Shown: positions 1 to 9,044 of the stretch, in pieces
Position numbering within the stretch: the stretch's first letter is position 1
How the letters are laid out: every line of letters starts with the position of its first letter
Assembly (NCBI GenBank): GCA_963780635.1
Contig: CAWACW010000013.1
Location: 434,001-498,000 of the forward strand
Reading direction: 5' to 3'
Origin: DATEPR01 sp963780635
GTDB lineage: Bacteria; Actinomycetota; Actinomycetes; Mycobacteriales; Pseudonocardiaceae
Length of the DNA: 64,000 nucleotides
The notes under the pieces: generated by a model
Databases searched by the model: none
Told to the model about the DNA's origin: nothing
What the model saw: only the letters and a program-made list of their open reading frames with translations
Translations under genes and position numbers: made by a program

Positions 1-210
1 CTACTTCTTCTTGGTTCGCGTCGCTCCGCCGCGTCCACGCAATTGGACACCGGACTCGGACAACACCCGGTGCACGAATCCGTACGAACGGCCCGTCGAC
101 TCGGCGAGTGCCCGGATTGACGCGCCCTTCTCGTACTTCTTCTTGAGGTCCGCGGCGAGCTTGTCCCGCGTGGCGCCCGTGATACGAGCACCCTTCTTCA
201 GGTCAGCCAC
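1..210 (-). CDS. small helix-turn-helix DNA-binding protein (Rv1473A-like)
   Basis: A 69-residue basic protein. Its centre (ASIRALAESTGRSYGFVHRV) reads as a helix-turn-helix recognition unit, and it ends in a TRTKKK tail. I chose the GTG at 210 because GGAAGGCGGGACAAG lies directly upstream and the protein then begins VADLKKGARITGATRD; the longer in-frame extension looks non-coding. It lies downstream of the ABC-F gene on the same strand, the arrangement of Rv1473 and Rv1473A in M. tuberculosis. The DNA target is unknown. The family call is firm; a regulatory role is inferred from the fold only. Confidence 0.82.
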   Translation of the reverse strand: MADLKKGARITGATRDKLAADLKKKYEKGASIRALAESTGRSYGFVHRVLSESGVQLRGRGGATRTKKK

Positions 211-399
211 CTTGTCCCGCCTTCCACGCACTGCAGGTCGGACCGCGTCAGGCCCCTTCGTCGCAATGATCGAACACGAACGCGCAGAACGCCAGCCGAG
301 TGAGCGAAATCTTCTCAGCGTGATCGACACGTCACATGCGGCTGATCACTCACATGCAGTATCGCCGTCAGCGTGCAATTTCCTGTCGTCGCAGGTTAA

Positions 400-2028
400 T
401 CACGCCAGCTGGACAAGTTCGAGGTATTCCTCGGACCAAAGATCCTCTGAGCCGTCCGGCAACAGGATCACCCGCTCGGGCTCAAGCGCCTCGACCGCTC
501 CCGAGTCGTGCGTCACGAGCACGACGGCACCCTCGAACCGCCGCAGCGCGTCCAGCACCTGCTCCCGGCTCGCCGGATCGAGGTTGTTCGTCGGCTCGTC
601 GAGCAACAGCACGTTCGCCGCGCTGGACACCAGCCCGGCCAGCGCCAGCCTGGTCTTCTCGCCACCGGACAGCGTGCCCGCGGGCTGCTGGAGCTGCTCT
701 CCGGTGAACAGGAACGTGCCCAGCAGGTTGCGCAGCTGCTGTTCGGCCGTGTCCGGCGCCGCGTGCCGGATGTTCTCCCACACCGTGGCGTTGTGATCGA
801 GTGTCTCGTGTTCCTGCGCGTAGTACCCGATCCGCAGCCCGTGGCCGGGCACGACCTCACCGGAGTCGGGCTGCTCCCGCCCACCGAGCAGCCGCAGCAG
901 CGTGGTCTTGCCGGCACCGTTGAACCCGAGCACGACCACTCGTGAGCCTCGGTCCACGGCCAGGTCGACGCCGGTGAACACCTCCAGCGAGCCGTAGCTC
1001 TTGGACAGGCCCTCCGCCGTCAACGGCGTGCGGCCGCAGGGTGCCGGGTCCGGGAACTTGATCCGGGCCACCTTGTCCGCCTGGCGGGTTTCGTCCAAAC
1101 CGGACAGCAGCCGCTCCGCGCGCTTCGCCATGTTCTGGGCGGCAACGGCCTTCGTCGCCTTCGCCCGCATCTTGTCGGCCTGCGCGAACAGCGCGCCCGC
1201 CTTCTTCTCCGCGTTGGCCCGCTCCCGGCGCCTGCGCTTCTCGTCGGCCGAGCGCGCGTCCAGGTAGCGCTGCCACGTCATGTTGTAGGTGTCCAGTTCG
1301 CCGCGCGTGGCGTCGAGGAACCACACCTTGTTCACCACGGCCGCCAGCAGGTCCACGTCGTGGCTGATCACCACGAGACCACCGTCGTGCGTCTTGAGGA
1401 AACCACGCAGCCAGCTGACCGAGTCGGCGTCGAGGTGGTTGGTCGGCTCGTCCAGCAACAGTGTGGTGGCCGAGCGACCGCCGACGCCGGCATCCGACGC
1501 GGCGAACAGGATCCGGCCCAGCTCGACCCGCCTGCGCTGACCACCGGACAGCGTGCGCAGTGGCTGGCCCAGCACGCGGTCGTCCAGGCCGAGGTTCGCG
1601 CAGATCCGCGCCGCGTCGCTCTCCGCCGCGTAGCCACCCAACGCGGAGAACCGCTCCTCGAGCCTGCCGTAACGGCGCACGGCACTGTCGCGCTCGCCAT
1701 CGTCGACGAGTTCGGCCATCGCGGTCTGCGTCTTTTCCATGTCCCGCAGCAACTGATCCAGGCCGCGCGCGGACAGCACCCGGTCCTTCGCGGTGACCGA
1801 AAGATCACCTTCACGCGGATCCTGTGGCAGATAACCGATTTCGCCGGAGCGCTGGATGGTGCCGCCGTAAGGCTGGCCCTCGCCGGCCAGCACCCTCAAT
1901 GATGTGGTCTTGCCGGCACCGTTGCGGCCGACGAGGCCGATCCGGTCACCGGGTTGGACGCGCAGAGTCGCGTCCTCAAGCAGGATGCGCGAGCCCGCGC
2001 GAAGTTCGAGATTGGCACCGACGATCAC
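400..2028 (-). CDS. ABC-F family ATPase (ribosome-associated type, Rv1473-like)
   Basis: A 542-residue protein with two ABC ATPase domains on one chain and no membrane segment, the ABC-F layout. The first Walker A is GRNGAGKTT (residues 34-42), followed by LSGGQRRR and LLLDEPTNHLD. The second half has GFNGAGKTT near residue 370, LSGGEKTRLALAG and LLLDEPTNNLD. A charged linker with the ARSADEKRRRRERANAEKK stretch joins the two halves. ABC-F proteins act on the ribosome, either in translation control or in protection from antibiotics, rather than in transport. Which role applies cannot be read from the sequence. The gene probably cotranscribes with the downstream small HTH gene. Confidence 0.9.
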   Translation of the reverse strand: MIVGANLELRAGSRILLEDATLRVQPGDRIGLVGRNGAGKTTSLRVLAGEGQPYGGTIQRSGEIGYLPQDPREGDLSVTAKDRVLSARGLDQLLRDMEKTQTAMAELVDDGERDSAVRRYGRLEERFSALGGYAAESDAARICANLGLDDRVLGQPLRTLSGGQRRRVELGRILFAASDAGVGGRSATTLLLDEPTNHLDADSVSWLRGFLKTHDGGLVVISHDVDLLAAVVNKVWFLDATRGELDTYNMTWQRYLDARSADEKRRRRERANAEKKAGALFAQADKMRAKATKAVAAQNMAKRAERLLSGLDETRQADKVARIKFPDPAPCGRTPLTAEGLSKSYGSLEVFTGVDLAVDRGSRVVVLGFNGAGKTTLLRLLGGREQPDSGEVVPGHGLRIGYYAQEHETLDHNATVWENIRHAAPDTAEQQLRNLLGTFLFTGEQLQQPAGTLSGGEKTRLALAGLVSSAANVLLLDEPTNNLDPASREQVLDALRRFEGAVVLVTHDSGAVEALEPERVILLPDGSEDLWSEEYLELVQLA

Positions 2029-2198
2029 GGTTTAACTCCGAAAGGTGGCAGCTGAGACATCAGCCGGGATTGCGGGCAGGAGCCGTCTGCTCGCCTGCCT
2101 TGGCCGACGAGCTGGAACGCTCCTCACTCCGTGCGAACCACCACGTATTCGAGTGTACGGGATCATCCCCACCGGTTTTGCCGCTGCACCGGCACCGA

Positions 2199-2870
2199 TC
2201 AAGGTTCCGTGACCAGGATCTCCACCCAGCCGGCGCGATCGGCGGCTTCGTCCAGCACAGCCCGTCGCGGCTCCCGCACGTCGAGGACCGATGGCCGCGC
2301 CAGCGCGAACACCCCGGCCAGCCGGTGATCCTCGCGCAGTACAGCCAGTGCCCGCCGGTCGCCGCCGAGAACGACGGCGACGAGTTCGGGCAGCCGCGGC
2401 ACGAGCACGCGGACCGCGTCGTCGGCTGCCGACCGCAGCGCATCCCTGGCCTGCCCGGCCCGGCGGCGGGCGAATCGCCGCTGGGACCAGCCGCCTGCCT
2501 TGTTCCTGCCGTGTACCGGAGTGCGATCGGTGGTGGACACCAGTACCCGGCCGCCCTCGGCGACGCCGATGCTGTGGCCGCCGAGCCGGACCAGCAGCAG
2601 ACCGATCCGTCGCGGCATCAGCAGATGAGCGACGAACTCCTCGACGGCCAGGCCGTCCTGACGACCCGCGCGCGACGCCAGCGGCGGGTACGGCGTGGTC
2701 GCGATCGCCGTGGCTCCGTCGACGGCGTGCACGGTGACCGTGTCAGCTGTTGTTTCCGTGCTGACCACACCGTGGTGGCGGTCGGCGAACCGGGTGAACC
2801 AGCCAGTCACCCGCAAAGGGGATATCTCGACGATGCGGCCACCACCGGCCGCGGGGCGGACGAGGCTCAC
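2199..2870 (-). CDS. acVLRF1-family (actinobacterial Vms1-like release factor 1) peptidyl-tRNA hydrolase
   Basis: About 223 residues. The diagnostic stretch HGRNKAGGWSQRRFARRR in the middle matches the GxxxKGGxSQxR-type loop of Vms1/eRF1-like release factors, which free nascent chains from peptidyl-tRNA on stalled ribosomes. The rest (GGRIVEISPLRVTGWFTRFADRH at the start, VFALARPSVLDVREPRR near the end) agrees with the actinobacterial family. The start is uncertain: GTG 2870 gives a family-like N-terminus but has no clear ribosome site, while GTG 2951 has GGGAGG nine bases upstream but adds about 27 unconvincing residues. It is transcribed toward the ABC-F gene, another ribosome-associated protein. 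Confidence 0.75.
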   Translation of the reverse strand: MSLVRPAAGGGRIVEISPLRVTGWFTRFADRHHGVVSTETTADTVTVHAVDGATAIATTPYPPLASRAGRQDGLAVEEFVAHLLMPRRIGLLLVRLGGHSIGVAEGGRVLVSTTDRTPVHGRNKAGGWSQRRFARRRAGQARDALRSAADDAVRVLVPRLPELVAVVLGGDRRALAVLREDHRLAGVFALARPSVLDVREPRRAVLDEAADRAGWVEILVTEP

Positions 2871-3136
2871 CGGATGCCGTCGGTACCGTCGTGCCGATTG
2901 GCGCCCTGGGCAGTCTCGAAATGGCCGCCGACCGGCAGGTGGAGGTCCCACCAGCGCGAACCTCCCGCACCACGGAACCGGCGTCGTTCGGTCACGATCG
3001 GCAGCGTATCGGTCGCGAGTGGGTCAGAACTTGATCGGACATTCGTCGCAGCAATTGGCGCCGAATGGGGGTGTAACAACCGGCGTCACCCAAGTAGGGT
3101 AACTCTCGCGTGACGATGTGACGACGGGGAGTCACC

Positions 3137-4186
3137 ATGACAATCTCTGCCAGTCGAACCGAGCACGGATTGGCCCGTCCCGTGACAGTTAGGCCAGAAC
3201 TGGCAAGACTGCTCGCCGGCGGACCTTTCCCGGACGCTCTGCGTGCTGCCATCAAGGGCAGTGGGTTGAGCCTGGACCGGATCCAACACAGACTGCAATT
3301 GCGCGGAGTCACCATTAGTGTTGCGACGCTCAGTTACTGGCAGTCAGGTCGTCGGCGTCCGGAACGCCCGGAGTCACTCGACGCGCTGCGCCACCTCGAA
3401 GCCGTGCTGCGGGTGCCGCCGAACGCGCTGACCGCTCTGCTCGGCCCGCCGCGGCCGCGCGGCAGGCGCAGGCACAACGGCCGGTTGTTACCGCTGGACG
3501 TGCTCTGGGGCAGCGCCAACCTGACCAGCCTGCTGTCGCGGGTGAACACGTCCTGTGACGGCATCCTCGCCCGGATCAGCCAGCACGACCGGTGCTCGGT
3601 CAACGCCCGCCGGCAGCTGCACACGGTCCGCGTCAGCCAGGTGCTGCGCGCCGAGCAGGACGGCGCGGACCGCTGGGTACTCGTCTACGACTGGGAAGTC
3701 GCGACCAAGGACGCCCCGCAGATCATCGGCCTGCGCAACTGCCGGCTGGGCCGGATCGCGGTCGATCACGAGGCGCACATCCTGGTCGCCGAGCTGCTGT
3801 TCGACCGGCCGCTGGCCACCGGCGAGACCCTGATCATGGAGTACCAGGTGGTCAACCCACCCAGTGAGCAGGGCAGCACGGCCGACTCCTACTTCCGGCG
3901 GCTGCGGCTGCCGGTGCGCGACTATGTCGTCGAGGTGCAGTTCGACCAGGCCAACCTGCCGCTGCGCTGCCAGCAGTTCAGCTCCCCCGCCGGTGACGTG
4001 CGGCTGGCCCGGCGGCGCAACCTCACGGTCAGCGCGACCGGTGAGGTGCACGCGGTCGCGCTGGGCGTCGGACCCGGCCTGTTCGGCATCGAATGGGACT
4101 GGCCACCGGTGATCCCGGCACCCGCGGGCGAGCGCGTCCCACCGCGGCAGAGCGTTCAGAGCGCGAACGCGTCCGTCCACAACTGA
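3137..4186 (+). CDS. XRE-type HTH transcriptional regulator (Pseudonocardiaceae type)
   Basis: A 349-residue protein with an N-terminal Cro/C1-type helix-turn-helix (about residues 28-80; SLDRIQHRLQ, VATLSYWQSGRRRPERPESLDALRHLE). A roughly 230-residue C-terminal region rich in beta-type sequence has no fold I recognise. ATG 3137 follows GGGGAG at a good distance. The gene stands alone with its own promoter region and converges on dgt, overlapping its 3' end by 31 bp. Regulators of this shape are common in Pseudonocardiaceae, but the ligand and targets are unknown. Confidence 0.72.
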   Translation: MTISASRTEHGLARPVTVRPELARLLAGGPFPDALRAAIKGSGLSLDRIQHRLQLRGVTISVATLSYWQSGRRRPERPESLDALRHLEAVLRVPPNALTALLGPPRPRGRRRHNGRLLPLDVLWGSANLTSLLSRVNTSCDGILARISQHDRCSVNARRQLHTVRVSQVLRAEQDGADRWVLVYDWEVATKDAPQIIGLRNCRLGRIAVDHEAHILVAELLFDRPLATGETLIMEYQVVNPPSEQGSTADSYFRRLRLPVRDYVVEVQFDQANLPLRCQQFSSPAGDVRLARRRNLTVSATGEVHAVALGVGPGLFGIEWDWPPVIPAPAGERVPPRQSVQSANASVHN

Positions 4187-5718
4187 CCCCGGCGCCCGGT
4201 CAGCGCGTCCAGCAGCGCGGCGGCCTGGCCGTCGGTGAGCGACGCGACGAAGTCGAGCACCGCCCGTCCCCTCGCCAGCGCACGAACCGCGTCGGGCCCG
4301 CCGGGTGCCTCCCCCGTGGCACCCGCGAGCAGCGTCGGATCCGTTGCGGCCAGGCCCGCGTACTGGTGCTCGGCCAGCTCCAGCAGGTCGTGCAGCCTGC
4401 GCGGCAGCCGATCCTGCTGCCGCCGGTCGCCTGCCCACTGCTCCAGCTCCTCCACCAGTGACGTGAGCAGGTTGGCCTGGCCACGCTGATTGAGCGCGAG
4501 ATCGGGCCGCAGCAGCACGAAGTGCCGGTGCACGAACTTGAGCACCTGGACCTCGTGCCACTGCCGGGTCGCCAGCAGCACGTGGCCGGACCGGGTGGTC
4601 GGTGCCGCGGTGACCAGCACGCCCGCGACCAGCCGCGCGGTCCAGCGGCTGGAGAACCGGGCCAGCGCCTGCTCCGCGGCGACCGACCCGTCGAACGGCA
4701 CCGCGAGCAGCCCGTCCACCAACTCGGCCCGCACGCGCGTGACCGCGTCGGCGAACGCGTCGTCGTCCACGATCCACGTGTCCCGCTCGTGCAGGCGCCT
4801 GCGCAGCGCCTCCAGCGCCCGGCCGGGCAACCGGGACTCCGACGCGAGACCGGCGGAGTCCAGTCCGGCCAGTTCGGCGGCGTGCGCCTGCCACTGGCCG
4901 AACTCGGCGGCCACGGTGGCGTGCTGCAGCACGCCGACCCGGTGGAAATCGTCCAGGTCGTGGATCGCGTAGGCGATGTCGTCCGCGGTGTCCATCACCG
5001 ACGCCTCGACGGTCTGCTGCCACGGCTCGATCCGGCCGGCGAACGCCCCTCGGGCCTGGCTCAGATCGGCGAGTTCGGTGACGTAGGCGGAGAACTTGGC
5101 CGAGCCGGAGCCGGGCGCGTCGGGCGGCTCGGTGGCACCGCGCGGCGGCACGGCCAGCGTGCTCGGGTGCGGTTGCGGGTGCCGCAGCCGCGTCCACGGG
5201 TACTTCAGCAGCGCCGCCCGCACGGCCGCGGTCAGGTCCAGGCCGACACCGCTGAGTCCGCGAGCGTCGGTGGTCGTGACGATCCGGAAGGACTGCGCGT
5301 TGCCCTCGAAGCCGTCCGGCAGGTTGAAGCGGTGCCTGCCGATCCGGTCCAGGATCTCCTCGCCCAGGTGCCCGAACGGCGGGTGGCCCAGGTCGTGCGC
5401 GAGCGCGGCGGCCTCCACCACATCGCAGTCGCAGCCACCCAGTTTCTCCAGCAGCGCCGCGTTGTCCGGGTCACCCGTCAGCCGCTCGGCCACTCCCCTG
5501 GCGATCTGCGCGACCTTCAGGCTGTGCGTGAGCCGGTTGTGCAGCAGCAGGCCGGAACCGGTCGGGCTGACCACCTGCGTGACACCGGCGAGCCTGCCGA
5601 AGAACGGGGAACTGGCCACCCGGTCGCGGTCGGCACGGAACGGGCTCGCCGCGAGGTCCTCCTGCGCGTGCTCCTCGCGCCAGCGGCGGGCCTTCCGCAG
5701 ATCGGTGTCGGCCGGCAT
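4156..5718 (-). CDS. dgt: deoxyguanosinetriphosphate triphosphohydrolase-like protein
   Basis: A 520-residue HD-domain dNTP triphosphohydrolase. It cleaves dNTPs to the deoxynucleoside and triphosphate. The N-terminal half holds HNRLTHSLKV (first metal His) and AALAHDLGHPPFGHLGEE (the HD pair), and VMDTADDIAYAIHDLDDF supplies a later conserved Asp-containing segment. In M. tuberculosis and many actinomycetes dgt lies in a DNA-maintenance neighbourhood, but here its neighbours are regulators. The 3' end overlaps the XRE gene tail by tail. The 271 bp upstream is shared with a divergent c-di-GMP-type gene. Confidence 0.92.
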   Translation of the reverse strand: MPADTDLRKARRWREEHAQEDLAASPFRADRDRVASSPFFGRLAGVTQVVSPTGSGLLLHNRLTHSLKVAQIARGVAERLTGDPDNAALLEKLGGCDCDVVEAAALAHDLGHPPFGHLGEEILDRIGRHRFNLPDGFEGNAQSFRIVTTTDARGLSGVGLDLTAAVRAALLKYPWTRLRHPQPHPSTLAVPPRGATEPPDAPGSGSAKFSAYVTELADLSQARGAFAGRIEPWQQTVEASVMDTADDIAYAIHDLDDFHRVGVLQHATVAAEFGQWQAHAAELAGLDSAGLASESRLPGRALEALRRRLHERDTWIVDDDAFADAVTRVRAELVDGLLAVPFDGSVAAEQALARFSSRWTARLVAGVLVTAAPTTRSGHVLLATRQWHEVQVLKFVHRHFVLLRPDLALNQRGQANLLTSLVEELEQWAGDRRQQDRLPRRLHDLLELAEHQYAGLAATDPTLLAGATGEAPGGPDAVRALARGRAVLDFVASLTDGQAAALLDALTGRRGQLWTDAFAL

Positions 5719-5989
5719 GCGGCCACCGTACGGGAGGACGACCGGTCACTCCGGCGGGGTGAGGATGCCCGGCCGACCGCGTCACCGGCGGCATCCTCCG
5801 CCGCCACATGCCGGTGCCGGCACGTCCGCTCGGTCGACTCACGGTGTCCGCCGGACGACGGACAGGCCATGACGCCGGACGCGCGGCTCGTGATCTCCAC
5901 CACGTCCATTCAGGTGAATCCCCAGGACAGCCGTGAACAACGCGTGAACGTGGTTTCCCCTGGCCAGGCAGCCGAGGCACGATGGCCGA

Positions 5990-7735
5990 GTGCCCGCGTT
6001 GCTGACTGACGTGCACGTTGTCTATCAGCCGGTGTTCAACCTGCACACCGGCGGCGTACTGGCCGTGGAGGCGAAGGCCAGGCCCGCCACCGGCAACGTG
6101 CGATCCCTGCTCCACCATGCGGCTGACACCGGCCAGCTGATACCGACCGACTACGGTCTGGCCGCGTTGGCGATCCGCCATGCCCAGTACGACGCAGGCG
6201 TGCCCTTACACATCAACCTGCTCGCGGTGTCCGTCGGCAGGGCGCACAAGGCACTGGGCGGACTGCTGGACACCCTGCGCGAGACCGGCCGCAGGCCCGC
6301 CGACGTGGTGCTGGAGCTCAACCCGCCGTTCTCCTCGGTGCGCTGGAGCGCGTTCCGGCAGGGCGTGACCATGCTGCGGGACGCCGGGTTCCGGCTCGCC
6401 GTGGACAAGATCGGCGACGGCGACGCCCCGGTGACACTGCTGGGCTGGCCCGAGATCGACATGATCAAGCTGGATCGTTCGCTGACCGCGGGCGCACCGC
6501 ACGAGGCCCGGCTGCGGGCGACCGTCGAGTCGATGGTGCACCTGGCCGAGCGCAGCGACATCCAGCTCATCGCGGAGGGCATCACGGTCCCGGAGGAACT
6601 GGCGACGCTGCACGCGACGGGCGTCCGGTTCGCGCAGGGCGACCTGCTGCAGCCTGCTCAGCCCCGGGCGTCGACGCACGTGACCATCGCCCCGATGACC
6701 GGCCCGCTCGCGGGCGCCGCGGTCGAGCAGCCGGACCGGCTGCTCACGCCGAAGGTGACAGAGCTGATGCACCCGGCCACCACACTGCCCGCCACCGCGA
6801 CCTCCGACGAGGTACGGACCGCCTTCGCCAACGACCCCGAGGCGACCGCCGTGATCCTGCTCGACGAGGCAGGCCGCCCGCAGTGGATGATCGACCGCAA
6901 TCGCTTCCTGATCGTCGTCGCAGGTCCGTACGGGCACGCACTGCACGCCAAGCGCAGCGCCGCGCGGCACGCCGACGAGCCGCGTGTGGTGCCGATCGGC
7001 GCGTCCGTGTTCGACCTGCTGGACGTGCTGTCCGGCTCGGAACGCGCCCGCAGCAACGACGACGTCGTCGTGGTGGACGCCGCGTTCCGCTGCCTGGGCG
7101 TCGTGCAGCCTGCCGACCTGGTCCGGGCGATCGCGGACAGCAAGGTGCAGGAGGCCGCCGCGCTCAACCCGCTGACCAGGCTGCCGGGCAGCGATTCGGT
7201 GGACCGGTCGATCACCCGCCGGATCCACGACGGCGAGGTCTTCGCGATCGGCTGGCTGGACATCGACCGGTTCAAGACCGTCAACGACCGGTTCGGCTTC
7301 GCCGCGGGCGACGACCTGATCCGGGACGTGGGCAGCTGCCTGGCCGATGCCGCGGCAGGCCAGCCGGACATCCGGGTCGGCCACATCGGCGGTGACGACT
7401 TCGTGTTCGTCAGCTCGCTGGACAACCTGATGCAGCTGGCGGGCCAGGTGATCGACACGCAGTGGACGGTGGACGGCACCGAGGTGTTCCTGTCCCTGGC
7501 GACCCTCGTCTGCGCCGCCGGCTCGGTGCACAGCTTCCGCGAAGCGTCCCGGCTGCTCGCCCCGCTGAAGACGCGGGCCAAGGCGATCCCCGGGTCGAGC
7601 TGGGTGGTCGGGCGACCGGGCACCGACCGGGTGGACGTGCTCCGGCAGGGCAGGCCGAGCGTGGCTGCCACGACCGAGCGCAGCGCGGCCAAGACCGTCA
7701 CGCTGCCCCGGCCCACACCGGCCAAGGCGGGCTGA
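5990..7735 (+). CDS. EAL-CBS-GGDEF domain protein (cyclic di-GMP signalling)
   Basis: A 581-residue protein with three modules. Residues 8-225 are an EAL-type domain, residues about 255-385 a CBS-like pair, and residues about 395-560 a GGDEF domain. The GGDEF signature is GGDDF (467-471) with DIDRFKTVNDRFG upstream, so cyclase activity is plausible. The EAL module is degraded: EAL reads E27-A28-K29 and the metal-binding DDFG motif reads D139-K140-I-G. The later AEG and KLD motifs remain. Phosphodiesterase activity is therefore doubtful, and the EAL part may bind c-di-GMP as a sensor. No RxxD inhibitory site is obvious before GGDDF. No transmembrane segment was seen, so it is probably cytosolic. 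The GTG start is the best available, with a weak ribosome site. Confidence 0.85.
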   Translation: MPALLTDVHVVYQPVFNLHTGGVLAVEAKARPATGNVRSLLHHAADTGQLIPTDYGLAALAIRHAQYDAGVPLHINLLAVSVGRAHKALGGLLDTLRETGRRPADVVLELNPPFSSVRWSAFRQGVTMLRDAGFRLAVDKIGDGDAPVTLLGWPEIDMIKLDRSLTAGAPHEARLRATVESMVHLAERSDIQLIAEGITVPEELATLHATGVRFAQGDLLQPAQPRASTHVTIAPMTGPLAGAAVEQPDRLLTPKVTELMHPATTLPATATSDEVRTAFANDPEATAVILLDEAGRPQWMIDRNRFLIVVAGPYGHALHAKRSAARHADEPRVVPIGASVFDLLDVLSGSERARSNDDVVVVDAAFRCLGVVQPADLVRAIADSKVQEAAALNPLTRLPGSDSVDRSITRRIHDGEVFAIGWLDIDRFKTVNDRFGFAAGDDLIRDVGSCLADAAAGQPDIRVGHIGGDDFVFVSSLDNLMQLAGQVIDTQWTVDGTEVFLSLATLVCAAGSVHSFREASRLLAPLKTRAKAIPGSSWVVGRPGTDRVDVLRQGRPSVAATTERSAAKTVTLPRPTPAKAG

Positions 7736-7791
7736 GCGGATTCGCCTGACTGTGTGATTCACTCGCCGATCACCGATCTGGATCTTGTGAA

Positions 7792-7810
7792 CGAGGCAAG
7801 CCTAACCTAA
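7792..7810 (+). promoter_or_regulatory. iron box (IdeR/DmdR-type operator) upstream of the siderophore operon
   Basis: These 19 bases match 15 of 19 positions of the iron-box consensus TTAGGTTAGCCTAACCTAA; the right half is perfect. The site sits between a possible -35 (TTGTGA, 7785-7790) and a possible -10 (TAACTT, 7808-7813) spaced 17 bp apart, where a bound iron-loaded repressor would block RNA polymerase. The start codon of the first siderophore gene is 35 bp downstream. DtxR/IdeR repression of siderophore genes in iron-replete cells is well established. Its use here is inferred. Confidence 0.75.
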
Positions 7811-7844
7811 CTTAAAGGGCCGAATCGCCACGCAGAGGACGAGG

Positions 7845-9044
7845 ATGCCCCAGCAACGACTGTGCCTGGTCGCGCTCAACCCGACCGACTCCGTGACCGA
7901 GGGTTTCCTGCCGGCCGCCGCCGCGCTGGACCTCCGCGTCACGCTGCTCACCGACCAACCCGGCGCGCACCGCCGCGCTTACGCCGGGCATCCGTGCCCG
8001 CCTGCCGAGATCGTGGCGTGCGCGGTGCGCGACCCGTTCGCGATCATCGACCACGTCGACCGGCACGACGGGATGACGGCGGTGTTCAGCAACAGCGACC
8101 ACCTGCAGACGCAGACCGCCCTGGCCGCCGAGCACGCCGGCCTGCCCGGCAAGGACTGGCGGGCCGCTCTGCGCGCGAAGAACAAGGCTCAGGCGCGCAG
8201 GCACCTCGCCCGGCTGGGCGTGGACCGGGTGTTCAGCCGGGAGCTGCTCACCGCCGCCGATCTCGACGGCGGGTTCCCGTTCCCGTGCGTGGTCAAGCCC
8301 CGCGAGGGCGTGGCCAGCGAGGACGTCGTGCTGGTCGCCGACGCGGCCGAACTGGCGGCCGCGTGCGCGGAAATCTGGTGCCGCAGGCCCGAGCTGCCGC
8401 TGGTGGTCGAGGAGTTCCTCCACGGTGAGCTGCACAGCCTGGAGACGGTCGGCGACGAGCACGGCGTGCGCGTGGCGGGCGGCTTCCGCACCGCGCTGTC
8501 GCCACCGCCGTACTTCATCGAGCGGAACATGGTGTTCGACCCCCAGCCGCCCGCGGCCGAGGTCGCCGCGGTGGCGGCCCAGCTGGCCGCGCTCGGAGCC
8601 GGGTTCGGCGCGTGCCACACCGAGTACGTCGTCGACGACGGCCGGGTCCGGCTGGTCGAGGTGAACTACCGGGCGATCGGCGACCAGTGCGACCTGCTGC
8701 TCGCCGACGTCACGGGAATCCCGCTGTTCGAACACATTCTGCGTGTCCACCTGGGCGAGCCGCTGCCGCCGTGGCCGAGCCGGACGCTGTGCGCGGCGCG
8801 GGTCGACTGGCCGTGCGCGGACCGGGGCGGGAGCCTGGTGAGTGCTCCCCCGGCCACGGACGAACACCGTGGCGGCGCATGGCTGCGCTACCGGCCGCTG
8901 CGCGAGGTCGGCACGGACCGGCCGCGCACGAACACGAACCGCGACTACCTGGGCGTGCTGCGCACGATCGGTCCCGATCAGACCACTGTGGACGACGCGG
9001 CGGCGGAGTTCCTCGCGACTGCCCGGTGGGACATCCGGCCGTGA
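7845..9044 (+). CDS. ATP-grasp ligase of NIS siderophore pathway (PvsA-like)
   Basis: A 399-residue ATP-grasp protein. FPFPCVVKPREGVASEDV (about residue 145) carries the ATP-binding lysine, LPLVVEEFLHGELHSLE the next ATP-contact segment, and RLVEVNYRAIGDQCD the metal-binding E/N motif near residue 270. In the vibrioferrin pathway the first gene, pvsA, is an ATP-grasp amino-acid ligase. The three following genes match pvsB, pvsD and pvsE in type and order. It is the first gene of the operon after the iron box, with AGAGGACGAGG before ATG. The stop overlaps the next start (GTGA). The substrate is not readable from the sequence. Confidence 0.8.
   Translation: MPQQRLCLVALNPTDSVTEGFLPAAAALDLRVTLLTDQPGAHRRAYAGHPCPPAEIVACAVRDPFAIIDHVDRHDGMTAVFSNSDHLQTQTALAAEHAGLPGKDWRAALRAKNKAQARRHLARLGVDRVFSRELLTAADLDGGFPFPCVVKPREGVASEDVVLVADAAELAAACAEIWCRRPELPLVVEEFLHGELHSLETVGDEHGVRVAGGFRTALSPPPYFIERNMVFDPQPPAAEVAAVAAQLAALGAGFGACHTEYVVDDGRVRLVEVNYRAIGDQCDLLLADVTGIPLFEHILRVHLGEPLPPWPSRTLCAARVDWPCADRGGSLVSAPPATDEHRGGAWLRYRPLREVGTDRPRTNTNRDYLGVLRTIGPDQTTVDDAAAEFLATARWDIRP

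Noticed and set aside
1824..3113. Long forward open frame antisense to the ABC-F start and the acVLRF1 gene
   Set aside because: The minus-strand genes show clear family motifs; the forward frame is an Arg/Pro-rich shadow.
4522..6009. Long forward open frame antisense to dgt
   Set aside because: dgt has all HD motifs on the other strand; this frame has none.
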